Shown in pieces: positions 40,442 to 48,408 of a stretch of DNA of 64,000 bases (position 1 is the stretch's first letter; each line of letters starts with the position of its first letter). This DNA comes from Saccharothrix obliqua (GTDB taxonomy: Bacteria; Actinomycetota; Actinomycetes; Mycobacteriales; Pseudonocardiaceae). The translations under genes were made by a program, and so were the position numbers. The notes beneath the pieces were generated by a model that did no database searches, had not been told where the DNA came from, and saw only the letters and a list, made by a program, of their open reading frames with translations. The DNA lies in NCBI RefSeq assembly GCF_019375475.1, contig NZ_JAHXGQ010000012.1, forward strand, positions 1-64,000, read 5' to 3'.

Positions 40442-41437
40442 TCACGAGAGGAAGTCGGCGGACGGGTGAGCGCGGGGGATGCCGTTGAGGTAGTCGAGGA
40501 AACCACGCAGCGTTTCGTCACTCTCCGTGAGCAGTCCCGGTCGGTAGTGAATGGTGCTCAGCACGGCCGCGTCGTCGTCCAGCAGGCTCATCATCACGCC
40601 CGTCGCGGTGTCCAGGAACCGCTGTGCCTCGTCATCGTCGTCGCCGCGGACCGTGCCGCAGATGAACGTCGAGACGGACTCCTGCGGTCGAGGCAGGCCC
40701 ACACCCGTGATCCAGCAGAACCAGCGCCCGTCCAGCGTGCCGGTCTGCCAGTAGATGTTGGTGCCGTGGATGTCCGCCCGCACCCGGAAGTCCGCGCCGT
40801 CCCGCAGGCGCAGGTCGAGGTCGCAGCCCATCGAGTGCGCGGTCCGCCGGACCGTGGTGCTCGGGTCGGTCAGCAGCCCGAACTCGTGCTGCTGCGAGAA
40901 GTGTTGCAGGTCGAGGGTCTGCGCGGTGATGACCCACGGGTCCGAGGGCAGCGACCGGGGGAACGCCGACGCGCGCAGCACCAGGCGGTCCGCCGGGTGC
41001 GGCAGGTCCGGCAGCTCGAACAGGGGCCGCAGCCCGTTGAACGCCCACACCACCCCGTACTTCTCCGCGGTGGGGAAGCGGAACAGCCGCGCCCCCTCGG
41101 GCACCGGGTCGCCGATGCCGGTGCCGGTGCACCGCCCGTCCACGTCGTAGCTCCAGTGGTGGAACCGGCACCGCAGCCGGTCGTCCACGACCTCGCCGAC
41201 GGACAGGTCCGCGCCGACGTGGACGCAGTAGGCGCTCAACACCTGGGCCCGCCCACCGGGTCCGCGGAACACGACGACCCGGCCGCCGAGGAAGTCCACC
41301 CCGACGGGCTTGCCGCCGGTCAACTCGTCCGACAGGCAGATCGGGTACCAGGTCTGGCTGAACAGCCCGTCCGCGCCCTCCGCCGGCGGAGGGGTGACGA
41401 GCCGGCGGCGCGGCGCGGATTCGTCGGGGAGGCTCAT
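40442..41437 (-). CDS. Rieske [2Fe-2S] oxygenase
   Basis: A 331-residue Rieske non-heme iron oxygenase alpha-type protein. The Rieske cluster ligands are in YCVHVGADLSVG (CxH) and RCRFHHWSYDVDG (CxxH), residues 70-100. The catalytic domain has DLQHFSQQHEFG with histidines for mononuclear iron near residue 180. Length is somewhat short of typical 350-450-residue dioxygenases and near KshA/CarAa-like monooxygenases. Substrates of that group include steroids and aromatic rings. The ATG at 41437 follows GAGG. No ferredoxin or reductase gene is adjacent. Confidence 0.85.
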   Translation of the reverse strand: MSLPDESAPRRRLVTPPPAEGADGLFSQTWYPICLSDELTGGKPVGVDFLGGRVVVFRGPGGRAQVLSAYCVHVGADLSVGEVVDDRLRCRFHHWSYDVDGRCTGTGIGDPVPEGARLFRFPTAEKYGVVWAFNGLRPLFELPDLPHPADRLVLRASAFPRSLPSDPWVITAQTLDLQHFSQQHEFGLLTDPSTTVRRTAHSMGCDLDLRLRDGADFRVRADIHGTNIYWQTGTLDGRWFCWITGVGLPRPQESVSTFICGTVRGDDDDEAQRFLDTATGVMMSLLDDDAAVLSTIHYRPGLLTESDETLRGFLDYLNGIPRAHPSADFLS

Positions 41438-41548
41438 CGTCGGTCCAATCAGGACGGATTGCGGTGCCGTCCCCCCATGTTAGGCACACCGCCCGTTGTT
41501 CGACCCTTGCTCCGCAACCTGCGAGAAAACCGGTCGGGCCGCGCGTCG

Positions 41549-41578
41549 TTGACACGCTCCTCGAACTGCCACTAGCTT
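41549..41578 (+). promoter_or_regulatory. Candidate promoter of the Rrf2 gene
   Basis: TTGACA (41549-41554) and TAGCTT (41573-41578) are 18 bases apart in a locally A+T-richer stretch, about 40 bases upstream of the GTG at 41618. Confidence 0.5.
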
Positions 41579-41617
41579 GGTTGCGGTTTGGTCCCCGGAG
41601 ATGAGACGGGTGCGGTC

Positions 41618-42067
41618 GTGGGTGTCAGCAGCAGGAGCGCGGTCGCGATCCACGCGCTCACGATGCTCGCGCGGTGGAACGGGAAGTCGTTGACCTCGGC
41701 GGAGATCGCCGACAGCCTGGCGAGCAACCCGGTCCTGGTGCGGCGCATCCTCGGCAGCCTGCGCGTGGCGGGGCTGGTCTGGTCCGCGGAGGGGCGCAAC
41801 GGGGGCTGGTCGTTGGCGCGCCCGGCGGCGGAGATCACGCTGCACGACGCGTATGCCGCCGTGGAGGACGGCCCGGTGTTGTCCCGGCACCCGCACCCGC
41901 CGAGTGCGGAGTGCGAGGTGGGGCGCAACATCCAGGGCCTGCTGGAGGACGAGTTCCAGGCAGCGGAACGGGCCATGGCGGAGCGGTTGGGGCGCACGAC
42001 GATCGCCGACCTGGTCCGCCGGGTGCTGGAGGCCGAGCGCCGGTTGCCGGTGCCGCACCGCCGCTGA
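41618..42067 (+). CDS. Rrf2 family transcriptional regulator
   Basis: A 149-residue Rrf2 protein: SRSAVAIHALTMLARWNGKS, TSAEIADSLASNPVLVRRIL and GLVWSAEGRNGGWSLARP, the typical winged helix with wing. Only one cysteine (SAECEVGRN) is present where IscR/NsrR have three, so it probably carries no Fe-S cluster and resembles the YwnA type. The GTG at 41618 starts right at the conserved N-terminus; a TTG at 41588 is in frame. It probably controls the exporter gene 75 bases downstream. Confidence 0.8.
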   Translation: MGVSSRSAVAIHALTMLARWNGKSLTSAEIADSLASNPVLVRRILGSLRVAGLVWSAEGRNGGWSLARPAAEITLHDAYAAVEDGPVLSRHPHPPSAECEVGRNIQGLLEDEFQAAERAMAERLGRTTIADLVRRVLEAERRLPVPHRR

Positions 42068-42109
42068 GTCGGGGCAGCGGGGGCGTCACCTTCTGCGGCC
42101 CTAAATGTA

Positions 42110-42120
42110 ACCACGGTGGT
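42110..42120. promoter_or_regulatory. Small dyad upstream of the DHA2 exporter gene
   Basis: ACCAC-G-GTGGT forms a perfect 11-base inverted repeat 21 bases before the ATG of the exporter gene, in the otherwise A+T-richer string between CTAAATGTA and AGCAGTAAAC. It may be an operator for the Rrf2 product. Confidence 0.35.
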
Positions 42121-42141
42121 AGCAGTAAACTGGAGGGTGTC

Positions 42142-43575
42142 ATGGCTGCGACGACAACGACCGGGCGGACCGCGTTACCGGCCCTGGTGCCGGCCGCGAT
42201 GCTGACCGCGGTCACGGCCGGCGACATGGTCAACCTGGTGCTCCCGGACATCGGTGCGCGCTTCGACGCCACCGAGGCCGAACTGGCCTGGGTGGTCACC
42301 GGTTTCCTGCTGGTGTTCTCCGTCGGCATCCCGCTCTACGGGCGCGTTTCCGACCGGTTCAGCCTGCGGCGCCTGTTCGCCTCCGCGTTGCTGGCGTTCG
42401 CGGTCGGCAGCGCGGTCTGCGCGCTCGCGCCGAGCCTGCTCGTGCTGGTGGCGGGCCGCGTCGTCACGGGGATCGGCGCCGCGGCCATCCCCGTGCTGTC
42501 GATCATCGCCGTGACCCGCCTGATGCCCGCCGACCAGCGCGGCGCGGGTATCGGTGTGGTCTCCGCCGGCGCGGGCGTCGGCACCGCCGCCGGTCCCGCC
42601 GTGGGCGGGCTGGTCGGCCAACTGCTCGGCTGGCCCGCGTTGTTCTGGATCACGCTCGTGATGTCGTTGGTGCTGGTGCCCGTGGCACTGCGAGTGCTCC
42701 CGGACGAAGCACCGGCGGCGAGCGGCCCGATCGACATGCTCGGCGGCGTGCTGCTGGCCCTGGGCGCGGGCTTGGTGCTGCTCGGCATGACGCGCGCGCA
42801 GGTCGCCGGCTTCGCCGAGCCCTCGGCGTGGGGCAGCCTCCTCGCCGCGGTGGTGGCGCTGTTCTTGTTCGGGTGGCGTGCTTTCCGCGTCGAGCACCCC
42901 TTCGTCCCGCCCGCGTTGTTCGCCAACCGCACCTACCGCACCGGCCTGCTGATCGCGTTCCCGGCCATGGTCGTCAACCTCGGCGGCCTGGTGTTCGTGG
43001 CGCTGCTGGTGGTCGAGGTCAACGGCCTCACGCCGGGGCGAGGCGCGCTGGCCATGATCCCGGCAGGCGTCGCCGTCGCCGTGCTGTCACCCCTGATCGG
43101 CCGCCTTCCCGACCACATCGGCCGCCGCACCCTGGTGCTCACCGGCCTGGCGTTGATGGGACTGTTCGCGTTGTACCTGTCCACCTTCACCGGCAGTGCC
43201 TCACCGATCCCGGCAGGCATCGGCATCCTCGGCCTCAGCATCGGCTTCGCCCTGGTGATGACGACCCTCGTCAACTCCGCGGCGGCCGAACTGCCCGCCG
43301 AACAAGCCGGCACGGGCCTGGGCATCCTCCAGGGCGTCCAGTTCCTCGGCGCGGCCACCGGTCCGGCCGTCTTCGGCGTCCTGGTGTCCGCGCGGGGGCA
43401 GAGCGGGGCGGGGGCCGTCAACCCGTTCCACAGCGGACCGGAGGGCGCGGCGTACTCCGACGTGTTCCTGACCATGGCGGTGGTCGTGGTCGTCACGTTG
43501 GTCATCGCATCGCGGTTGCGTCCGACGACAGACGTGCGCCCAGGCAAGGACGTGGCACGTAATCGTGGCGATTGA
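42142..43575 (+). CDS. MFS drug exporter, DHA2 (EmrB/QacA-like) type
   Basis: A 477-residue 14-segment MFS protein. NLVLPDIGARFDATEAELAW and GRVSDRFSLRRLFASALLAF are the first loop motifs, and GIGAAAIPVLSIIAVTRLMP and GVVSAGAGVGTAAGPAVGG carry the motif C found in antiporters (GxxxGPxxGG). The ATG at 42142 follows GGAGGG. It lies downstream of the Rrf2 gene and is probably regulated by it. The substrate is a drug or metabolite that cannot be named from sequence. Confidence 0.85.
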   Translation: MAATTTTGRTALPALVPAAMLTAVTAGDMVNLVLPDIGARFDATEAELAWVVTGFLLVFSVGIPLYGRVSDRFSLRRLFASALLAFAVGSAVCALAPSLLVLVAGRVVTGIGAAAIPVLSIIAVTRLMPADQRGAGIGVVSAGAGVGTAAGPAVGGLVGQLLGWPALFWITLVMSLVLVPVALRVLPDEAPAASGPIDMLGGVLLALGAGLVLLGMTRAQVAGFAEPSAWGSLLAAVVALFLFGWRAFRVEHPFVPPALFANRTYRTGLLIAFPAMVVNLGGLVFVALLVVEVNGLTPGRGALAMIPAGVAVAVLSPLIGRLPDHIGRRTLVLTGLALMGLFALYLSTFTGSASPIPAGIGILGLSIGFALVMTTLVNSAAAELPAEQAGTGLGILQGVQFLGAATGPAVFGVLVSARGQSGAGAVNPFHSGPEGAAYSDVFLTMAVVVVVTLVIASRLRPTTDVRPGKDVARNRGD

Positions 43576-43657
43576 GGGACTCGGCGCTGCGGGCAAGACG
43601 ACGTGGTGCCGTCGGCACGCGGGCAACGGCCCTGCCCCGGCGCACCGGCTGAGCGGA
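43562..43657 (+). pseudogene. Truncated P-loop kinase remnant
   Basis: Overlapping the end of the exporter gene, a frame from 43562 reads VAIEGLGAAGKTTWCRRHA, a perfect Walker A (GLGAAGKTT) in a thymidylate-kinase-like N-terminus. No kinase body follows: after about 30 codons the frame runs antisense into the 3' end of the LuxR regulator gene. It looks like the first exonless stub of a gene cut by deletion. Confidence 0.55.
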
Positions 43658-44287
43658 TCAGTCCCGGGGTGTCAGGTAGCCACGCGAGAACGCGGCGGCC
43701 ACGGCGGCGGCGCGGTCGTTCACGCCCAGTTTCGCGTACGCGTGCAGCAGATGCGTCTTGACGGTCGCCTCGCTGATGAAGAGCTGCCGCGCCGCCTCGC
43801 GGTTGGTGGAGCCACGCGCGATCAGCTCCAGCACCTCCAACTCCCGCTGCGACAACTGCCCCGAGGCGGGCCTGCGCATCTGGCCCATGAGCCGCGTCGC
43901 GACGGCGGGGGAGAGGACCGCCTGCCCGCGTGCGGCGGCCTCCACCGCGCGGAACAGCTCCTCGCGTGGCGCGTCCTTCAGCAGGTAACCGGTCGCGCCC
44001 GCCTCGATCGCGGGCAGCACGTCGGAATCCGTGTCGTACGTGGTGAGCACCAGCACGCGGGCCGGCACACCGCGCCGCGCCAGCTCCTTGATCGCGGTGA
44101 CGCCGTCCGTCCGCGGCATTCGCAGGTCCATGAGGATCACGTCGGGCCGCAGCTCCTCGGCGACGGCGATGGCCTCGGCGCCGTCACCCGCCTCACCGAT
44201 CACCTCGAAGCGCGGGTCGGCGCTGAACATGCCCCGCAACCCGTCACGCACCACGGGGTGGTCGTCGACGATCACCAACCCGATCAC
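43658..44287 (-). CDS. NarL/LuxR family response regulator
   Basis: A 209-residue response regulator. The receiver has LVIVDDHPVVRDGLRGM (acidic pair), VILMDLRMPRTDG (phospho-Asp near residue 53), LTTYDTD (Thr) and LLKDAPREE (Lys). The LuxR DNA-binding domain is LSQRELEVLELIARGSTNRE, then ISEATVKTHL. The GTG start overlaps the kinase stop (GTGA), so it is the last gene of the ABC-permease-kinase-regulator operon. Confidence 0.95.
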   Translation of the reverse strand: MIGLVIVDDHPVVRDGLRGMFSADPRFEVIGEAGDGAEAIAVAEELRPDVILMDLRMPRTDGVTAIKELARRGVPARVLVLTTYDTDSDVLPAIEAGATGYLLKDAPREELFRAVEAAARGQAVLSPAVATRLMGQMRRPASGQLSQRELEVLELIARGSTNREAARQLFISEATVKTHLLHAYAKLGVNDRAAAVAAAFSRGYLTPRD

Positions 44288-45555
44288 GGCGCGCCTCCGG
44301 CCGGGATGGCCGGCACCGTCGCCGAGATCGCGGTGCCACCGCCCGGTTCCGACTCGATCTCCAGCCGCCCGGCGAGCCGCTGCACGCGGTGCCGCATGGC
44401 GGCCAACCCGTACCCGCCGGTCGCGGAACCGTTGACGCGCCTGGTGTTGGGGTCGAACCCGACGCCGTCGTCCCGCACGTCGAGCGTCACCAGGTCGTCC
44501 ATGTACGACAGGGTCAAGCCGACCCGACCCGCCTTCGCGTGCTTGGCCACGTTCGCGAGGGCTTCCTGCGCCGCCCGCAGCAACGTCACCTCCACGTCGG
44601 CGTGCATGGGCCGGGGCACACCGGTGGTGGTGAGCACCGCGTCGACCTCGTGGACCTCCGCCCAACGCCTCGTCACGTCGCTGATCGCGTCCGGCAGCCT
44701 GGCCTCGGCGAGCACCGACGGCTCCACCGCGTGCACGGTCCGGCGCGCCTCGGTGAGGCTTTCCCGGGCCAGGTCCATCGCGTTGGTCACGTGCCGGCGC
44801 AACGCCGCGGGCTCGTCCGCGGTCTGCTCGGCGGCCTGGAGCTGGGCCAGGATGCCGGCCAGGCCCTGGGCCAGCGTGTCGTGGATCTCCCGCGCCATCC
44901 GCTGCCGCTCGTCCAGCACACCGGCTTCCCTGGCCTGCACCACGAGCTGGGCGTGCAGGCCCGCGTTCTCCACCAACGCCTCCTCCAGCCTGCGGTTGGC
45001 CTCGTGCAGCTCGGCGAGCGCCTGCTTCTGCCGGTCGTTGCGCAGGTCGGCCATCTCGGCGAGGTGGGAGAACCCCGCCGCCAGCACCGTGTTGACCAAG
45101 CCGAGCAGCGGCCAGGCCCACCACAGGTCCTCCGCCCGGATGTTCTCCCACCCGCCCAGGTACGCCATCGCCGCGACCATCGCGGTCGCGGCGACGCCGA
45201 CGTACCGCCAGCGGCCTTTCAGGTAGTAGAACGCCTGGGGGTAACCGACGAAGGCGAAGAAGCCGTGCCAGGGCGTGAGCGCGACGAGGCCGAAGGCGAG
45301 CGCGATCAACCCGGCGTAGTACAACGCCGTCAACGAGCCGTTCCCGTGCCACTCCGGGTGGCACGTGTGGAACACGAGCAGCCAGACCGCGGCGGCGAGC
45401 GTGAGCCCGAGCACGGCCGGCTGGTTCGGGGTCGGCTGCGCCAACGTGATGGCGGTGCCGATGCCGAGGAGGAGGTAGGGCAGGGCCTGGAAGACGGCGG
45501 TCTCCCGGCGCTCCCAGCGGTGGAACTCCTCCCGCAGCTCGGCCTCGGTGCTCAC
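44284..45555 (-). CDS. NarL-type sensor histidine kinase
   Basis: A 423-residue membrane kinase. Residues 20-160 hold about five hydrophobic segments (ALPYLLLGIGTAITLA, LGLTLAAAVWLLVF, GLIALAFGLVALTP, AATAMVAAMAYLGG, WPLLGLVNTVLAAGF). A coiled-coil linker (RQKQALAELHEANRRLEEAL) leads to the HisKA_3 box RMAREIHDTLAQGLAG, and the HATPase domain has EALANVAKHAKA, VRDDGVGFDP and GGYGLAAMRHRV. It sits behind the ABC exporter genes, an arrangement as in LiaRS/DesKR-like envelope sensors. Confidence 0.95.
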   Translation of the reverse strand: MSTEAELREEFHRWERRETAVFQALPYLLLGIGTAITLAQPTPNQPAVLGLTLAAAVWLLVFHTCHPEWHGNGSLTALYYAGLIALAFGLVALTPWHGFFAFVGYPQAFYYLKGRWRYVGVAATAMVAAMAYLGGWENIRAEDLWWAWPLLGLVNTVLAAGFSHLAEMADLRNDRQKQALAELHEANRRLEEALVENAGLHAQLVVQAREAGVLDERQRMAREIHDTLAQGLAGILAQLQAAEQTADEPAALRRHVTNAMDLARESLTEARRTVHAVEPSVLAEARLPDAISDVTRRWAEVHEVDAVLTTTGVPRPMHADVEVTLLRAAQEALANVAKHAKAGRVGLTLSYMDDLVTLDVRDDGVGFDPNTRRVNGSATGGYGLAAMRHRVQRLAGRLEIESEPGGGTAISATVPAIPAGGAP

Positions 45556-45559
45556 GACT

Positions 45560-46300
45560 TCACTCCCAGCGGAAGTACCGCGCGGCCGACCCGCCGGCCA
45601 CGACCGCCCATCCCAGCATGACGACCACGTGCAGCGGCTGGGGCCAGTGCCCGGCGGTGGCGTCGGACAATGATTGCACGCCCGCGCCCAGCGGGGTGAA
45701 GTCGCTGATGGTGCGCAGGACGTCGTTCATCGTCTCGCGCGGGGCCCACAGGCCGCCGAAGAACAGGAACGGGAAGAACAGCAGCGACCCGATCGCGCCG
45801 GCGCTCTTGCCGTTCGACGCGACCGAGGCGACGAACAGGCCGACGGCGAACATCGCCAACGCGCACAGCAGGTACCCGAGCAGGTACGCGGGCACCTGCC
45901 TGGGCAGGCTCACGTTGAACGCCAACCGCGCGATCGCCAGCACGACGACCATCACCGCGATGGACATGAGCGTGCTCATCAGCAGTTGTGCGCCGAGCAT
46001 CACCGCGGGCTTGACCGGCGTGGTCCGCATCCGCCGCAGAACACCCTTCTCGCGGTAGGTCGCGAATCCCTGCGGCAGGCTGCTGACGGCGAACATGGTG
46101 ATGGCCATCGCGATGACGACCGGCGCGTACAGGTCGATCACCCGGGCGCCGCCCAGCGTCTCGTCGGGTTCGCGGAACGCCGGGATCGCGCCGAGGATCA
46201 CGAGCAGGAGCGGTGGGAACGCGAGCGTGAAGAACACGCTCATCGGCTCGCGGAAGAACAGCTTCGCCTCGGTGGCGGTGAGCCTGGTCAGGGCGGACAT
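45560..46300 (-). CDS. ABC-2 type permease
   Basis: A 246-residue ABC-2 permease with six hydrophobic segments: FFTLAFPPLLLVILGAIPAF, LYAPVVIAMAITMFAVSSLP, LLMSTLMSIAVMVVVLAIAR, LLGYLLCALAMFAVGLFVAS, SLLFFPFLFFGGLW and LHVVVMLGWAVVAGG. The loop FATYREKGVLRRMRTTPVKP is the ABC-2 signature. It lies between the ATPase and the histidine kinase genes. Confidence 0.9.
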   Translation of the reverse strand: MSALTRLTATEAKLFFREPMSVFFTLAFPPLLLVILGAIPAFREPDETLGGARVIDLYAPVVIAMAITMFAVSSLPQGFATYREKGVLRRMRTTPVKPAVMLGAQLLMSTLMSIAVMVVVLAIARLAFNVSLPRQVPAYLLGYLLCALAMFAVGLFVASVASNGKSAGAIGSLLFFPFLFFGGLWAPRETMNDVLRTISDFTPLGAGVQSLSDATAGHWPQPLHVVVMLGWAVVAGGSAARYFRWE

Positions 46301-46310
46301 GGTGGTCTCC

Positions 46311-47219
46311 TCAGGCGTCGAAGGGGCGGCCGGTGAGCGCGACGAACGCGTCGTCCAGCGAGGTCTGCTCGACCCGCAGGTCGCCGGCGACGACCTGGTG
46401 GCGGGCGAGCGCGGTGGTCACGGCGAGCAGCACGTTGCCGCGGCCGGTGACGACGAGCTGACCGCCGGCCCGCTCGACGGCGGTCACCTCCGGCAACGCG
46501 GTCAGCACCGCGTGGTCGATCGGCGCGGACGGCCGGAACCGGATGCGCTGGCGGTCGTCCACCCTGGCCACCAGGCCGGCGGGCGTGTCGAGCGCGACGA
46601 CCCGGCCCGCGTCGATCAGGGCGAGCCGGTCGCAAAGCCGTTCAGCCTCTTCCATGAAGTGCGTGACCAGCAGGATCGTGACGCCGCGCGCGCGGATGCC
46701 CTCGATGAGTTCCCACGTGTCCCGGCGGGTCTGCGGGTCGAGGCCGGTGGTCAGCTCGTCCAGCACCGCGACCTTCGGGTCGCCGACCAGCGCGAGCGCG
46801 ATCGACAGCCGCTGCTTCTGCCCGCCGGACAGCTTCCGGAACTGCGTGCCGAGCTTGTCGGTCAGGCGCAACGCCTCGATCAGCTCACGCCAGTCGGTCG
46901 GGTTGCCGTAGAAGGAGCTGAACAGCTCCATCGCCTCGCCGACTTCCAGCTTGTCGGGCAGCTCGCTCTCCTGGAGCTGGGCGCCGAGGAGCCGCCGCAG
47001 CGCCGCCTCGTCACGCCGGGGGTCGAGGCCGCCCACGCGGATCGTGCCGCCGTCCGGCGAGCGCAACCCCTCGATGCACTCGACGGTCGTGGTCTTGCCC
47101 GCCCCGTTCGGCCCCAGGATGCCGAAGATCTCGCCCTGCTCCACGGTGAAGCCGACCCCGTCCACCGCGGTGTGGTCGCCGTACCGCTTGACGAGGTCGG
47201 TTACCTCGATGATCGCCAT
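46311..47219 (-). CDS. ABC transporter ATP-binding protein
   Basis: A 302-residue ATPase: Walker A GILGPNGAGKTTT, Q-loop GAQLQESELPD, signature FRKLSGGQKQRLSI, Walker B VAVLDELTTGLDPQTRR (DEL in place of DEP) and H-loop LLVTHFMEEAERLCD. It leads the operon. An 18-base palindrome lies 81-98 bases upstream of the ATG. Confidence 0.9.
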   Translation of the reverse strand: MAIIEVTDLVKRYGDHTAVDGVGFTVEQGEIFGILGPNGAGKTTTVECIEGLRSPDGGTIRVGGLDPRRDEAALRRLLGAQLQESELPDKLEVGEAMELFSSFYGNPTDWRELIEALRLTDKLGTQFRKLSGGQKQRLSIALALVGDPKVAVLDELTTGLDPQTRRDTWELIEGIRARGVTILLVTHFMEEAERLCDRLALIDAGRVVALDTPAGLVARVDDRQRIRFRPSAPIDHAVLTALPEVTAVERAGGQLVVTGRGNVLLAVTTALARHQVVAGDLRVEQTSLDDAFVALTGRPFDA

Positions 47220-47299
47220 GCCAAGAGCGTGCCGCGCGGGAGGGGTGCGCCGAATCGACCGCGCGGCCGGCTTCGCGACGGGCCGCGGTGGATGAGGGC

Positions 47300-47317
47300 A
47301 TCAACCGATCGGTTGAT
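47300..47317. promoter_or_regulatory. Perfect 18-bp palindrome upstream of the ABC/two-component operon
   Basis: ATCAACCGATCGGTTGAT is fully symmetric. It overlaps the stop codon of the gene at 47301-48161 and lies 81 bases upstream of the ABC ATPase start, a suitable place for an operator of the operon, for example for its own LuxR-type regulator. Confidence 0.6.
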
Positions 47318-48161
47318 CCCCGGCCAACTCCGCCAGTCCCCGGCGGTCGAGCAGGTCGAGCCGCTGCCCGTCCGCCGCGTCGGAGCGCTTGACCAGACCC
47401 CGGCGCTCCAGGTGGCCCAGCGTCTTGCGCAGCTTCTCGGTCGCCAGGGAACCCTTGCCCTTGGCCGCGAACTCGGTCTTCTGCTCCGCCGCGAGCATCG
47501 GCGCGACCGCCTTCTTCCAGGCGGGCAGCAGGTCCGCGCGCGGTACGGACGTCGCGTCGCCCGCGGTGTCCAGGACGATCGCGGCCAGCACCCGCGCGAA
47601 CTCGTCCTGCGCCTCCGCCCGGCGCTGCACCAGGTCCTCCACCGAGGCACGGCCCCCGCCGTCGGGTGCGTCCAGTGTGGACAGCCGCTCCCACAACGCC
47701 TGGTCCGCCGCGGTGGGCTCGTAGCCGGCGGCGAGGACGGCGGTCCGGTGCTCGTCGATCGCGGAACCCAGCGCGAGCACCAGGTCCGCCAGCTCGTCGC
47801 GGACGTCGTCGCCGCGCAGCCGGCGGGCGGCCTGGCCGATCGACCGGTACTGCTCGCGCAGCAGCGTCTCGAAGTGGGCCGTCTTCGAGGCCCGCGTGGC
47901 GTCCTCGGCGGCGTCGCGCCGGTACTCCTCCTGGGTGATCTCGCCGGAGAGCGCCCGTGCCCGCGCCGTCGCCCGCGCGGCCATGCGGTGCTTCCGCGCC
48001 ACCGCGATCCGGTCGAGCATCGCCCGCATCACCCGGTCGGTCTGCTCGACGTGCGCGTCGGAGGCGAGCATCTGCCACGCCTCGGGCTCACGGCCGCGCA
48101 GCGCGGCGTTGATGTAGTGGTAGGCGGCGGAATCGTCGTCGGGCCCGTAGGGCAGTGTCAC
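47301..48161 (-). CDS. Unrecognised helical protein with winged-helix-like C-terminus
   Basis: A 286-residue soluble protein that I cannot assign. It is almost entirely helical and charged (TRASKTAHFETLLREQYRSI, DVRDELADLVLALGSAIDEH). The last 60 residues read like a winged helix: SLATEKLRKTLGHLERRGLV then KRSDAADGQRLDLLDRRGL. The GTG at 48161 follows GAGGAAC. It is divergent from rox, whose rifamycin-associated element lies about 170 bases away. A shared response to rifamycins is possible but not shown. Confidence 0.6.
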   Translation of the reverse strand: MTLPYGPDDDSAAYHYINAALRGREPEAWQMLASDAHVEQTDRVMRAMLDRIAVARKHRMAARATARARALSGEITQEEYRRDAAEDATRASKTAHFETLLREQYRSIGQAARRLRGDDVRDELADLVLALGSAIDEHRTAVLAAGYEPTAADQALWERLSTLDAPDGGGRASVEDLVQRRAEAQDEFARVLAAIVLDTAGDATSVPRADLLPAWKKAVAPMLAAEQKTEFAAKGKGSLATEKLRKTLGHLERRGLVKRSDAADGQRLDLLDRRGLAELAGDQPIG

Positions 48162-48330
48162 GTGTTGTTCCTCGGTAGGTGGGTGTCCGGGTGCCCGCGA
48201 GGGCGCGGGGCCGGGTACCAGGGTGCCTGAGCGGCCGCGCACGCGCAGCCGAGGTGGCGCAGGACACGCGCATTCGCGAAGGTATTCCGAAAAGGGCAGG
48301 GAACTCCTGCCACTTTCAACATATAGCGCA

Positions 48331-48356
48331 CCGGGGGTCTTGCGGCAAGGCCCCGG
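48331..48356. promoter_or_regulatory. Rifamycin-associated element (RAE)-like dyad
   Basis: CCGGGGGTCTTGCGGCAAGG followed by CCCCGG is an imperfect dyad around CTTGCGGCAAG, matching my recollection of the RAE found upstream of rifamycin-inactivating genes in actinomycetes. It lies about 55-78 bases before the rox ATG and overlaps a possible -35 (TTGCGG at 48340). Confidence 0.75.
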
Positions 48357-48408
48357 TGGTGCCGCACAATCTGCGGCCGAAGTCCGTACCAGGGGAAATC
48401 GGGTATTC

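Noticed and set aside
42162..42175. Start of the DHA2 exporter far upstream in the long open frame from 41674
   Set aside because: The upstream frame overlaps the Rrf2 gene out of register. The ATG at 42142 has a strong GGAGGG and starts right before the first membrane segment.
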